This document shows, piece by piece, positions 26,001-38,270 of a stretch of 64,000 bases of DNA. Under the pieces are notes generated by a model, which saw nothing but the letters and a program-made list of their open reading frames with translations, was not told the DNA's origin and ran no database searches. This stretch comes from Atherix ibis (Eukaryota > Arthropoda > Insecta > Diptera > Athericidae), in the NCBI GenBank assembly GCA_958298945.1, contig OY282606.1, positions 44,033,920-44,097,919 of the forward strand, written 5' to 3'. Position numbers and translations under genes: made by a program. Each line of letters opens with the position of its first letter. The first letter of the stretch is position 1.

Positions 26001-29000
26001 TAAAAATATTGTTAAATACCGACGGCTTTATTGTAAGAAAAAAATTTCTATTCAATTCCTTGATTCCAAAAATATTTCTTTTTAGAAATTTGATCATACA
26101 TTATTAAATTATAATTATTTACTTTTTAAAAGTGGTACTTTTTTGCTAAAAATTTCCTTATTATGAAATTATGATTTTCTAAATATTGTTTTATATTTAA
26201 ATATTTCAAAATTTTTTTTAAAGAATTTTTGATGAAATGTGACTCTAAATTTTGTATAAAACAAAACAAAATATGGACTATATAATCTAGGATTATTTTT
26301 AATAAATAAGAATTATTTTTATTCCCTTATAAATTCTTCTCAATCATTAACCATAAAAATTATTTTAAAAAAAATTATTTAAATAATTTCATAATAAAAC
26401 CTTTCAAAGAATCAATTTAAATATTCAACAAATTTTAAAAATTATTTTTTTTTGACAAGTTTGTAAAGATAGTTTTTTTCATATAGAAAATATGTTCACT
26501 TTAAAGTTTTCACTTTAATTTATAAATTTCAACAAAGAATGCAAATTTTTTAAAGTATTTAAACTTTAAAATATAAAAGTTTAATCATAAAATCATAATA
26601 AGTAAATAAAAAAAAAAAACAAAATTAAAATCTGTTATATTTCAGAAATTTTTTTATAAAAAAAAATGGTAAACGCTGTATTCTGATACGGATAACGAAA
26701 GTGATAAAGGGAATACGATTGCGGTTGGAAAAGTATTTCAGAATGGAGAAAAGAGAAGGATAAACAGAAATAATTTATTTCTTATCCTTCCAGACGGTGT
26801 AACTATATAACCGTGTACATACATACATATCTGTTCGGGAGAAGCATGATTACGAAAAGTATCCCCATCAGCCTGTCCACGTTTAAACAGGTATAAATAT
26901 ACGTCTTTTGATAGCTACAAAATAACAGGATACAGGATGGAATAATTTGAATAACTTGTTCGTTTCTAGGGTAGTATTTACCAGTCAGTACAGCATGGAT
27001 CAAAATCAACAAAAATCTATCCTTATCATCAGCAATGTTAAATGTATTTATTACAAAAGCTCGCGATTTGTCTTTGCGAGTTCTTAAATTTTGGTAATAT
27101 ACACAGTATGAAGAAACAATTTTGATTTTTTTCCAATTTTTACAATTAATGTTTTTTATTTTATTTTTATTTTTTACAATAAGTTCAATATAAGTTTCTA
27201 TTTATTAAAAAAAATACGAACTTCTAGGATTTTTTGGTTGTAGTAAAGATATACTATCCCTAAAGTTTAATAATAAAAAAAAAAAATAATGCCAAACGTT
27301 CTGCTCAGTTTGTGTATTTAAAATAAAATTCTGCAATATTTTTCCCTCTATTTGAATTCTGAATTTTTTACCTTATTCTAGTAATATTTTTGATTAATTC
27401 TTCGTTTAAAATTCAAATAAAAAAATTCTTCTCTGTTAATTGTAATCGATTATATAGAATAGCAGGCAGACAAACAGATATGGAGACAGACAATATTACG
27501 TCCACTTATGTGTGAATATTCTTATTCTTGGTAGTAGTAAAAGAACCCATCCATAAGAATTTGTATACGTACACAAAACCAATACTAGCCACTCATAATC
27601 CCCATGGAAAATAGAAAGGAAAAATTTCGATACAAAAAGTTTCCTTTTCTAGCAATGCACTTAGTAGGTGTGCGCCCGCACACTCGATGGCCGTGCAGAT
27701 TGGCTGTTGAAACACACCCTTTTGAGTTCTTCCCTTTATGGCGATGTGTACTTATAGCTGACATGATTGTGTTAGTCGGACAAGGATCGCCCTCTTATCC
27801 TTGGCATGGTTGTTTGCTTGTGCCATGAATCAATACAATATGCATACAGAAATTCCAGTTTTGTTCTACTGTGAACAATTCACGGTCTACGTTGCTATGT
27901 TTGTGAAATTCCTAAATGTTCTCAGGTTTGTGCTCGGAAAATTGCAGACTTCCCTGGACACATTCACCTGTACATATATGCATGGAAATGCACTGATCTG
28001 TAAAGAGACTTTTGAAAATATTACACGCTAAATATATGCATAAATAAAGAGTTATGTATATAAAAGCCCACCTGATGCCTGCAATGGGCTACAATTTGTT
28101 AAAATTTAAAAAAAAGGAAAACTTGTATAGTTTGCATAGCATACATTCGACGAAGGATTACTATGGCCGTGATACTGATGAAGAATTTGTGGAATGGTTT
28201 TTGCTCCATGGTTTTTCTCATTGCTCCACGTTTTTACTGTTATTTAAAGCTCGTATCTCTGTCGGAGCAAGTCAATAGAAATAACGATACCTACATTCCA
28301 GACTATGGATGTGCTGATGGTGAACGGGTGAGCGAATCGATTTCATATACACCACTGTAAGTTGACTAGGACGATGTTTGCGGCAAGTTTTGTGGCTCTG
28401 GTAGTGGCGTGGAAAAGTCTGATGATTATTTTATAGAGCACCCGTAGGTAACGTTGAAAAGAGTCTTTGCGAGCGCACTCGAAACTCGTCGGGCCGCATT
28501 CAAGCATACTCCAATGACACCTCCGCGATGGACATACGCCTTCAGATGGATGGCTGGCAGGACTCTGAACGCGCAGAATACACTCGACCATGGTCACTAT
28601 CACGGTTGCCAATCTGTTTTAGATTCTGATTCTGATTCGGATAACGAAAGCTATAAAGAAAATACGATTGCGATTGTGATTGCGGTCATGAATTTGAATG
28701 AATGCATTGCAAATCTAAACACTGAATAGAGTACACTCGTCTCTTTAAGGTGCTATAAAAAGACTAGGGTCTACCATGAGACTAAAGACGATTTGTACAT
28801 ACATAAGTTGAAGCTGAATTCGAAGCTGAACCCGAAACGGAATCAGAATCGAACTACGATTAAGTCTATATACTCGTATTTGAATATTAGATTATTCGGC
28901 AGAAGCTTGAAAATATTTCAATATGATAGGATAGAAAACCCTCGAAGCTGTTTTTATAAAATTCACCGAACCAAGCCTGAGTAGTGGCGGTCAATACTTC

Positions 29001-30140
29001 CACCCAGTAGTCCTCAAATTCAAAACTCTGCCAGTGTAATGAAAACTTAAAATTGATGGGCTTTTGCTTTGCGATATTGTTGGTAGTGCAACAGCATCGA
29101 CTGAAACCAAGTCTCATGGTCGCAAGGACGAATGCAAATAGGAAAGAATTAATTTTTCGCTTTATTTCCATTCATGGAAAAGTCGCTTTTACGTGAAATT
29201 CTTTATTTTCAATTCCCATATATGCGTACACAGCCTTTTGTACGAATATATCCGGTGAATGGGTTAATATAAAAAAACAACGGGTACACCTTCATTCTCC
29301 TTTCTTCTTACATTTTTTACCATTTTCAAAATGGATTCACAGATTCAATGTGATTTTTTTTTTATAGTTTTTTATATTATTATTCGTTGGGGTTTTTTTT
29401 TTTTAATTTTTTTCTTATTTATTTTTGTTTAATTTATAGATGATAATAGTAAAGTGAAGCTATGAAAGAGAACGAATGAGAAAAATATGGGCTCTGTTTA
29501 AATTGTGGTTGAGGTGTAGAGATCCTTGAAAAAAAATGAAAAGTTTTGAACGAGCCGACTTGTTATCAAGACTTAATAGGGCATTGAAATATGGCACTAG
29601 GACGACTAGACATGGTCCCGACAACGGACTATTCAGGTCAGTGGCGTGAAATGTACTCAACAGAAAGATCTAGTCTAGATGGAGGTTTTGTTTTGATGGA
29701 ATTTTCTTTTAATTTCATTAACATATGAAAAGAGGGAAGTCTTCCCTTTCTATCAAAGAGAGAACTAAAAAGCTCTGTTATTGAAAATAATCGTTGGAAA
29801 TACTTTCTCATTTTCCATATTTTCCTTATAAGAAACTAGATAAAAGCAAAATTAATAACGTTAAAATGCAAAATGATTGTAAATTAACGAAAGGCTTTTA
29901 ATTGTAAGGGCTTGCAAATTATTTTGGTAATAAATTTTATTTTCCTACAAAAATTATTTTATATTAATGGGTGGGCCAACAATATTATATTTAATTTTTA
30001 AAACATATTATTTATGCTGGTATTTTATATTTACCTTTCACCAAATTTTCTTTCCATGTACGAGGAGTGGCAGAGACTGGCATCACAGAGCTTTTTGGAA
30101 ACACCGCAAACTCTTTCACTACATGAGTTGAACGTTAGTA

Positions 30141-31362
30141 CGAGGGTCGTTCAATAAGTCCTTAGAAAATCCGAGAAATTGCGCTCGTAGTGTCGGTAAG
30201 GATTTTTTTTTTATATTAAAATTTATAAAATTTAAATTTCAGCTCAATTTCTAACGTTGATTAAAGTTAACGACATTTATTTGTGCATAACAATGGAAAA
30301 AAGCGAGTTTAGGGCTGTCATCAAACATCTCCATTTGAAAGGCTTAAGCCCGAAAGAAATCAAAGCCGAGTTTGCGACGATTTACAATTGTGTGAATGAA
30401 TTTAAACTTGGCCGTTCATCCACAAAAGATGAACATCGTTCAGGACGCCCAGTTGAGGGGTCTACTCCTGAAATCATCGACAAAATCCACGATCTGATTT
30501 TGAACGATCGGCGAATTAAAGTGCGCGAATTAGTTGAGGCCACGGGCATATCACAAGGTACAGTCGCTTCAATTTTGCATGAAAAATTGTCTGTGAAAAA
30601 AATTTCGGCAAAATGGGTGCCGCGTTTGTTCTCAGAGGAGAATAAGCGCAATCGTGTAGTGGACTCTGAGGCTATGTTGGCACTCTTTCATCGCAAACCT
30701 GCCGAATTCCTTCGTCGATATGTCACTGTGGACGAAACCTGGATACACTACTACACTCCAGAAACGAAGAGACAGTCATCACAGTCGATTTTCAAGGGTG
30801 AACGGGCTCCGAAGAAGGCAAAAACTGTGCCATCGGCCAGCAAAGTGATGGCCACGGTCTTTTGGGATTCGCAGGGCATCATTTTTATCGACTACTTGGA
30901 AAAAGGAAAAACAATAACAGGAGCGTATTACACGTCGTTATTGCAATGGTTGAGCGAGGAAATCAAAGAGAAACGCCCCCATCTGAAGAAGAAAAAAATC
31001 CTCTTGCATCAGGACAATGCGCGTGTGCACACCTGCGCTGTTTCCATGGCCAAAATTGTGGAATTGTTGCAGCATCCCGCTTATTCACCGGATTTGGCCC
31101 CGAGTGACTATTTTCTTTTCTCCAATCTGAAGAAATGGCTTGGCGGACGACGGTTCACTTCCAACGAGGACGTCATTGCTCAAACGGATGATTATTTTGC
31201 AGAACTTCCGAAATCCTATTTTTTGGACGGGATGAAAATTTTGGAAAAACGGTTGGAAAAGTGTATAGAACTAAAAGGAGATTATGTTAAAAAATAAAAA
31301 TTTTTTTTTTTACAAAAACAGTTTTTTCCATCTTTTTCCAAGGACTTATTGAACGACCCTCA
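30141..31362 (+). mobile_element. mariner element, best preserved copy of its family
   Basis: A 1222-bp element with inverted ends CGAGGGTCGTTCAATAAGTC (left, 30141) and its near-exact complement at the right end (...GAACGACCCTCA, 31362), flanked by TA on both sides (30139-30140 and 31363-31364), the mariner target-site duplication. It contains one uninterrupted transposase frame (30293-31297). The same family is present at 38271-39487 and 48725-49962, and a related 3' end at 1-215. The lone unbroken frame suggests it is younger or less decayed than the others, but two in-frame deletions shorten the protein. Confidence 0.95.
30293..31297 (+). CDS. mariner transposase, 334 aa, in-frame deletions
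   Basis: Cut-and-paste DNA transposase with an N-terminal paired-type HTH_48-like half (MEKSEFRAVIKHL...) and a DDE catalytic half. I chose the ATG at 30293 because the other copies start at MEKSEF; an in-frame ATG 36 bases upstream is probably untranslated leader. Catalytic blocks are visible: VDETW, HQDNARVH and SPDLAPSDY. Against the other copies two in-frame deletions stand out: 33 nt (11 residues, LDAVHGTSAPV) after IKAE, and 12 nt (4 residues) in KIVEL|LQHP between the second and third Asp. The latter shortens the D34D spacing typical of mariners to D30D. The YNWVNEF Trp is also Cys. The frame is intact but the enzyme is probably inactive. Confidence 0.92.
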   Translation: MEKSEFRAVIKHLHLKGLSPKEIKAEFATIYNCVNEFKLGRSSTKDEHRSGRPVEGSTPEIIDKIHDLILNDRRIKVRELVEATGISQGTVASILHEKLSVKKISAKWVPRLFSEENKRNRVVDSEAMLALFHRKPAEFLRRYVTVDETWIHYYTPETKRQSSQSIFKGERAPKKAKTVPSASKVMATVFWDSQGIIFIDYLEKGKTITGAYYTSLLQWLSEEIKEKRPHLKKKKILLHQDNARVHTCAVSMAKIVELLQHPAYSPDLAPSDYFLFSNLKKWLGGRRFTSNEDVIAQTDDYFAELPKSYFLDGMKILEKRLEKCIELKGDYVKK

Positions 31363-31439
31363 TATCTTCTAGTGGTTTAAGATAAGCTTCAACCTTGACC
31401 GATAACTCTGCGTTTCTTTCGAGTGTGACTAGTGAATTT

Positions 31440-32000
31440 GAGTGTTTGTTGTGTGTTACGAGAAATAAAATTAAATTTTAAGCTAAGTTTGGCGAATCCA
31501 CCAGTTTGACGTTCTAAAAGTTGCAACAAAACTATTGGGGGCATTGCTTATCAACAGCTCAAGTTTGTGGGTGATATAATGTATTTTTTAAGGGCGAGAA
31601 ACACTGGAGTTTGCTCAAAGTGGTCTTCAACATCGAAAATTGCGGAACATATGAAATGAGTTAGGATTTTTGTGAAGTCAGACCGTCGATTATCATTAAA
31701 ACTGATTAGTATTTTATAAATAAGTCTTTGAAAGGCTTAGTATTGCACACATTGTTATACGCCCATCATCAACAACGAACTTTTGTTGAAAACAAAGCCA
31801 ACCCTCCATACTCAACATATCTCAGGCCGTGTGATTTTTTTTGTTACCCAAGATTAGAAAACATTTGAAAGGACTTCATTTTGGTACGATCAGATAACAT
31901 TCAATGGCGTGTAACCGAGGAGCTAAAGTCAATTCTAGTTGAAACCTTTCAGCACTGCTAAGGAGAGTACAAGAAATGCCTACGCTGATATATTGATGTA
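31440..32000 (+). mobile_element. mariner-like transposase relic (HTH_48/SETMAR-type)
   Basis: Plus-strand frames give KFGESTSLTF*KLQQNYWGH then CLSTAQV, matching the KLGKSATETLEMLKQAYGDE and LSRTQVFEWFKRF start of mariner-type transposases. Near the 3' end PYSTYLRPCDFFCYPRLEN appears, the third catalytic-Asp region (PYSPDLAPCDFFLFPKLK), followed by ELKSILVETFQHC. Stops and frame changes are frequent. It lies just outside the TA flank of the intact mariner. Confidence 0.65.
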
Positions 32001-32095
32001 TAAAAATAAAATGAAATTATTGCAGAAAATCAGCATCAGTACTTTTTTACCATACTCCGTATTGTGTTCCTCGCGGATCATTTATTAAGGTGCCA

Positions 32096-32284
32096 TTAGA
32101 CGGTCAGCCAAAATGGCAGATGTCAGCCGAACTGATGTCAAAATCACATCAGTATCTGTCCGCAAATTTAGCTGACCGTTTAATTCCTTGATTTATAATA
32201 TTGGTTAAAATGGCTGGCTCATTGGCCGACCAATTCTGGCTAACGAAGTCGCAGACAAATCAGCTTAATTGACTGACCGTCTAA
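32096..32284. mobile_element. Small inverted-repeat element (candidate MITE)
   Basis: Perfect 12-bp inverted ends, TTAGACGGTCAG at 32096-32107 and CTGACCGTCTAA at 32273-32284, bound a 189-bp non-coding block with internal AGCTGACCG-like copies. No convincing target-site duplication is visible, so the family is unknown. Diverged GTCAGCC repeats continue downstream to about 32645. Confidence 0.45.
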
Positions 32285-32868
32285 TATGATAGTATGCATA
32301 TGATATTTTGTGGACGTCAGCCACATTTTGGTTCATCAGCCACATTTTCGGCAACTGCCTCACGTTAGCCATAGTACGAATTCGTGATATGATTTGCGAC
32401 CGCGTCTGTTATGTCTGTCATGCCATTGTGAATTTGAAGAAATTATTTTTAAATCATTTTTTTCTTTTAACACAAACATTCTGCCCAATTATAAACTATA
32501 TATGAATAGGTTTCATGTACAATAGTTTTTTAAAAGCCAGATTTGTTCATCAACCACGTCAGCTATCGTTAGCCAATTAGGTAAAATTAACTGATGGTAT
32601 CTACCGTCAGCCGTCAACTACTCGGTGGTCAGCCGTCAGCAAATTTTATTCGTAAATGAACAGAAATTGCTAAATTTGGAGTACGAACAATCCGAAAGCG
32701 TTGCATGAACGTCAATTACACCCTCTTAGATCTAAGAAAGTTCAGATTTCGCTTTGCCTCCCTTTATTTCTTAGATTTAATAGTGCCTAATTTTTTTTGT
32801 TGAGAGACAGCTTAAAAAAAGGGCTTACATGAAAAATCCATAAGCAATTCAGCAGATTAAGCAAAATA

Positions 32869-33622
32869 CCAGGTGTATACGCTTAAATCCGCTGTTTGGT
32901 CATACATGGCGTGAGTGAGTGTATTAAGGCGTGAGTGAGTGTACCATGGGCGCGCCATACTTTTTTTTTGATGAGTTTGATATCTGTCAACATTATTAAG
33001 TGCACATTGTCAGCAATTTCGTACAACAACATACATTTTTCCTTTGGTAATCATGACTAGTTTTGTGCCAAAAAAGAGCATATGTGGGAAGCTTTGCTTT
33101 TCTGCTTCAATTTGAAGAAATCGGCTGCCGAATCGCATCGAATTCTTATGAAGGCCTATGGTGACAATGCTTTATCAGAAACAACGTGCCGAGATTGGTT
33201 TCGTCGGTTCAAAGATGGCAATTTTGACTTGACAAGCTGATTTTCCTCTCCTCGACAACGCACAATCGCACACGTCAAAAATGATCCGAAACTACTTGGA
33301 GACAATCAACTGGGAGGTGTTACCCCATCCCGCTTATTCACCAGACCTGGCCCCTTCCGACTACCACCTATTTTCGTCGATGGGCCACGCGCTCGCTGAG
33401 CAGCACTTCGATTCTTACGAAGACGTTCGAAAATGGCTTGATGCGTGATTTGCCTCGAAAGAGAAGGAATTTTTTTGGCGTGGTATAAACAAATTACCTA
33501 AAAGATGGAAAAAATGTGTAGCTAGCGAGGTCAAGTACTTTGAATAAATTTATTTTTGCTTTCTATGAAAAAAAACTTAAACATTTGACTAAAAAACAGC
33601 GGATTTAAGCTTATACAACTGG
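32869..33622 (+). mobile_element. mauritiana-type (Mos1-like) mariner, internally deleted
   Basis: A 754-bp element with inverted ends CCAGGTGTATACGCTTAAAT at 32869 and ...AAGCTTATACAACTGG at 33622, flanked by TA. The termini resemble the CCAGGTGTACAAGT ends of Mos1. The coding remnants are an MTSFVPKK start at about 33052, followed by frameshifted N-terminal blocks, and a nearly intact C-terminus (33250-33545) with NWEVLPHPAYSPDLAPSDYH, HALAEQHFDSYEDV and KCVASEVKYFE. The middle of the gene, with the first catalytic Asp and the linker, is deleted, so it could only move if supplied with transposase. Confidence 0.9.
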
Positions 33623-33623
33623 T

Positions 33624-34900
33624 ATTAGTTCATATATCTCAAGTATTGACAATTTTGTTTTATGCAAAATGTTTTTGAAATAGCCATTATTTGTTAACAA
33701 ATAAATTAAGTTATTTTTCACATATAGATCTAAAAAAAACTATTAACAAATTATAGTTTCATAAAAAAAAAATTTAAATAAAATTACAAAAGTTATATGA
33801 CTTTTACATCAGTTAGTCCAAATTGGCCTGCCCTATGTATTTATTTACATAAAACATATGCTTTGAAAGTATAAAATTATTAAGAATAAAGAAATTTTTC
33901 TACATGTAATAGTACTTAAAATTCTGAAAAATTCTAATACGAAAACACTTTGCAAATCAACTTGTAATAGTCTTCTTTGGGAACTAGAGAGAGTTTATTC
34001 TTAATGGAAAAATTAAAAACAAAAACGAAGGACAAACTAGAAGTCCATACATACGGTCTGGAAAATATTATGTTCATATAGGATAGTAGCTTCTATAAAA
34101 GTTTGTGTCAACTCATAAATATTATGAAAAGTCATATAAACAAGTGGGACTGAAGAGGTTGCCGCAAAATCGTGTCAGAAGTAAAATAAAGCCAGTTTTA
34201 TCCGGACGTGCATATTTCTTATAATTTATCCGACAGTAATTTTTATTCGTGATTAAAATGGAAAATTCATAGACCATGCCATGGTACTCAACATTATTCT
34301 TTACTAAAGTTGGGGATCTTATTTAAAATGCGTACCCTTAGTATGAGCATTGAAGCTGCAAAGTAAAATAAAAATATTAAAATGGGTGGTGTTTTATTAT
34401 TTGTTGAAATTCTAATAAAAATTTAATATAATATTCAAATTAAAAAATTTAAATTTTGAAAAATATAAAAAATTCATTTTCATTAAATTAAAAAAAATTT
34501 TCTTTAATGAATTCTACACTGAATGTATTTACAACATTTGATATTAAATTAAATTAAATGTTTTTAATAAGTACAAGAGGAAATTGTTTTAAAAATTAGA
34601 AACCGTTTATTTCATTGCAGTTAGACTATAACATAATTTGGTTTTTGTCATTAAAACTTAGAATATTCCTTGTTCAATTGTGATAAAAAAGTAAGGAAAA
34701 AAATATAGTATAGTAAAATAATTTAGGAAATTTTATGAAAATTTAAAAAATTTTATAGAGTAAAAAATTAACTTATTTTAAAAGTTAATTCAATATTTTT
34801 CAAACTACTGTATAAAAATAATTACAAAGTTTAAAATTTTTTATACTTATGAAATAGGTCAAATGAGACTATATTTTTATTTTATTTTATTTTTATATAT
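33624..34900. other. No gene seen
   Basis: A+T-rich sequence between a mariner derivative and a mariner-like relic. No supported reading frame or repeat was recognised. Confidence 0.5.
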
Positions 34901-36130
34901 CATTGTTAGCCTCTTCAAAGTAGTTTTCTTGGAAAGCTTTGTATCGGAAGAGGAGTTATTTTCAGTTCAACTGGAATCACCTTGATTTCCTTCGGTACAA
35001 TCTATTCGATGTTATCGACAGTACTACGAAGATGTCCTTTCAAACACTTTTGGACCTTGGGTAACAAAAAGTCACACGGGCCAAGATCAGTTAGAAAGGG
35101 GAGATGAAGATCGACGAAAATCCTTTTTTTCGACAAAATCTCATTTATGGAGATGGTCGTACAATACAGTGTCTGCAATGGGGGCATTTGAAAGACGTCT
35201 GTATAAAATACTCATCAGATTCAATAATAATCGACATTGTAACCTCAGAAGAGGTCTAACTTGTTCCACATTTTCATCAGTATTCCATATTAAAGGCCTC
35301 CCTAGGTGAAGTTCTTTTTTTACTGCTTCTCCGCGCTCCAAAATATCATTATATTACAAACAAACGAGCTACTGATAAGGAATATTCCCTATAGGTTAGT
35401 TGCACCTAAAAAATTTTACATGGAATTAGATCAGATAAATAGTTAGGGTCTAAAAAATTATAGAAATCCCTTTTTCTGAGCCAGAAAAAGAAACGCGAAG
35501 AACTATTTTCTGAGCTTTTCAAGAACTTACTCATAAGCTTCAAAGTAAATCAATGGTCTGACCATACAGAAACCCCACTCGTTTTACATTTTCATAAATT
35601 TTCGAAGTTGACGACCTTTCTAAGTGAAGACCTTCACAACCGATTTGTGGCAGTTTTTCGTATGTCCAAATCCATGAGACATCTTCATTAGTTTTCTATG
35701 TCGGAGGTATCCGAGAGTGAAGATAATCTTCTGCTGCTTTTCGGACCTCAAAAAATACCTAATGCCTACGAAACACTTGTGCTCTTGATAAGGAATATGT
35801 AAATCCCTCCTCCCACAATGCCGTGGTGGAGCATAGTGGTTTTAGTTATTCAATGCCTACAATATCAAATCTGATCCTAATAATTCTATTCTCACCCCAT
35901 AAGGTCACATTCATCAGCCCTAATGTTAATCGACGGTCTGGCCTCACTAGAGACCCAACTCGTTTCATATTTCTATCAGTTTTCGATGTTGAAAGCCTCC
36001 CTGGTAATGGCCTTTCTCACACGCTTATAGAAAATTTGAATAAGTACAACTTCCGGATTTATCAAGCTTAGCACCAAATTTAATGGGACTTTTTTGCTGC
36101 AAATTTCGCTGCTCCATTTTTCGTAACGCA
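34901..36130 (-). mobile_element. mariner-like relic with repeated internal module
   Basis: The reverse strand contains LTDLGPCDFLLPKVQKCLKG (35002-35187), the third-Asp region of HTH_48-type mariner transposases (SPDLAPCDFFLFPKIKRCLKG), and further upstream in coding sense LGRPLIWNTDENVEQVR, the N-terminal GRPSTSRTDENVERVR region. That N-terminal module occurs three times, near 35245-35310, 35570-35640 and 35935-36010, in the same orientation and increasingly diverged. Stops and frameshifts are many. A related copy lies at 40004-41002. Confidence 0.6.
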
Positions 36131-38268
36131 CTATAAAAAACATAATTTTACTTATCACACTCTATAAAATCGTATATTTATCAAATGACCTTGAAACTGA
36201 TGCTGCACATCCCGGAAGAGCTAATATAAAAGCTATGTGGAGAGCTAGTTTGCACTGTTGCCAAATTACTCTGGGTTCTGCTAGTCCCAATATTTTTCTG
36301 CCACGTTTTGTACATGAATAGAAAATTTAGTCAAAGATAAATGTAGAATTCCAATGTAAACAACTATCACTGATCATACGACTACGGATACTCTAACATA
36401 ATTTTGTATAGGCATTTTTTTAATAAATTTCTAATTCTAAAATCAAAATCGTCTAAGTTCCAAGAACGTAATTTTTTAAGTTGATATACGATAAATTGCT
36501 GTAATATGGCCACAGGCTATTGAACTATTCATAAATGCTATATTGTCATAATATATTCAAATTAGCATACATACATAAATAAATTACCTCTTAAGTCCTA
36601 TTATTTCTATATATATAGAAATGTTCAATATATAAAGCTGGTGGAGAATATAAATAGATTTTAGGGGTAACAGTTTCGTAATCTCAACTTAATCCTAAGG
36701 TAATCAATCTAATTCGGAATGAATACAAATCGCATGAATCCATCTAAATTAGCTACTGGTTGATCATGTTAAGTGGCGGTATTACAACCCCCGAGAAACG
36801 CCCTTAAAAGTCGAGAATACAAGTGCACTCAGTCATTCAATCACTAGTAACCGATTTACGGCTTTTATCTTCATAGTCTGGTGGTTGCATTACATTGCAA
36901 TGTAAGACAAGACACGATAGCAAAGGACACTGAAATTGAAAAAGAGACTAGGATGTGGACAGGCGGGAGATGTGTACACGTACATATGTACATATGTGTA
37001 TATCCAAATTGAGTTGGTTTTGTAAATTTCCCAGACCCATCGGACTGTTTGAGGTGGCTAATACTGTCTACCCTGTAATCACTTACTTTACGCCGGCGGG
37101 CATTGAAATCACATTTCGTTAAATGTTACTATAGAGAGTTGAGAGGACTCTTTGTATAACAATTGAGTGCATTTCGTCAAGGATTTAAGGGTAATTACAC
37201 TGAAATTATCATTGTTTCTGGCCTACGCCGCCTTGTTATACAGCTTGTAACCTTTTTAATCTAGATATCAACCATATTGATGGGTATTCGGTCTGAAAAT
37301 ATTTCCAACAGTATTCGTATATTGTGTGACATGATAACAACGATTATCAGATTATTATTAGCTTCCATTTACCTTTCATTGTTCAAAAATCCTTCGTATT
37401 TGTACTCCCCGAACATAAACGAATTTACAGTAAACAAAGGCTACCGGATAATGGTATCGATGGTTACTCCAATTTTCAAACAAATTTCTATTTTGCAAAC
37501 TATCAATTTTCTACCTGGTTAAGTGGACTTATCAGATGGAAAGTATCGCACTTCATTGCATCATCAGAATACCTTATCTGAGTTGCGTTTTTCTTATCTT
37601 TCTCATTGACAATGTTTTTCACATTTTCAATAGCTTACAACAAATTATATTGGATTTAATCTAACAATTGTACAATATAAAAACTTCTTATTGATAGCAT
37701 AGATTTATAGGACTACCACTTTAAATGTAAGGCAATTATTTCTTTTTTCAAATTTTTTTACAGGATTTTCATTTAAAATATTTTCTAAAATTTCTTTTCA
37801 AAATAATACAAGCTTATAAAAAAAATTAAAATCAATTAAAAAGCGATTACTAAATCTCGATAATATCTAAATACTATTAAAAATATTTGAAGGAATTTAT
37901 TATTTTTATAATAATAGTATTTCCTCGTTTACTTTTAATAAGTATTTCCTCAAATTGTTCTCTGTAAGTCGGCAAAAAAATCTTTGAGAGCATTTGTGTT
38001 AAGCTGGTTAAGTAGCCTAATTATATTCGATAAAATGAATATTTCATCAAAATTATTATTATTAATATTATTTATATTGATATATATTTTATTTTATTTT
38101 TTCAATAGATAAAAGGGTGGCAGAGAGTTTTTTTTATATTAGATAATGTACTTAAATTTGTAGAGCATTTTTCAGATTTAAATATCCAATTTTGGGCTTA
38201 ATTAGCTTAATTTATAAATCCGTATTTTACTCATAAGATTAAATTATCATGCAAATAAATAATTATAA
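36131..38268. other. No gene seen
   Basis: Mixed-composition DNA. Open frames such as 37277-37522 have no recognisable features. No transposon ends were identified. Confidence 0.45.
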
Positions 38269-38270
38269 TA

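Larger units (their letters stand above)
18540..30138. other. scro upstream region; no recognised gene
   Basis: A+T-rich DNA upstream of the scro start codon, probably holding its 5' UTR and regulatory DNA. It includes a GCA-rich tract (20608-20705), (TAA)n and (ATT)n tracts, a diverged direct repeat (22643/22967), and somewhat GC-richer DNA at about 23650-24300, 27600-28000 and 28340-29150. Open frames in these parts (for example 28343-28729 on both strands) show no family features. Confidence 0.45.

Noticed and set aside
28343..28729. Overlapping GC-richer frames on both strands
   Set aside because: No recognisable domain, both strands open, and composition changes only locally; not supported as a gene.
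36131..37540. Possible host exons in mixed-composition DNA
   Set aside because: No frame had recognisable motifs or credible splice pairs.
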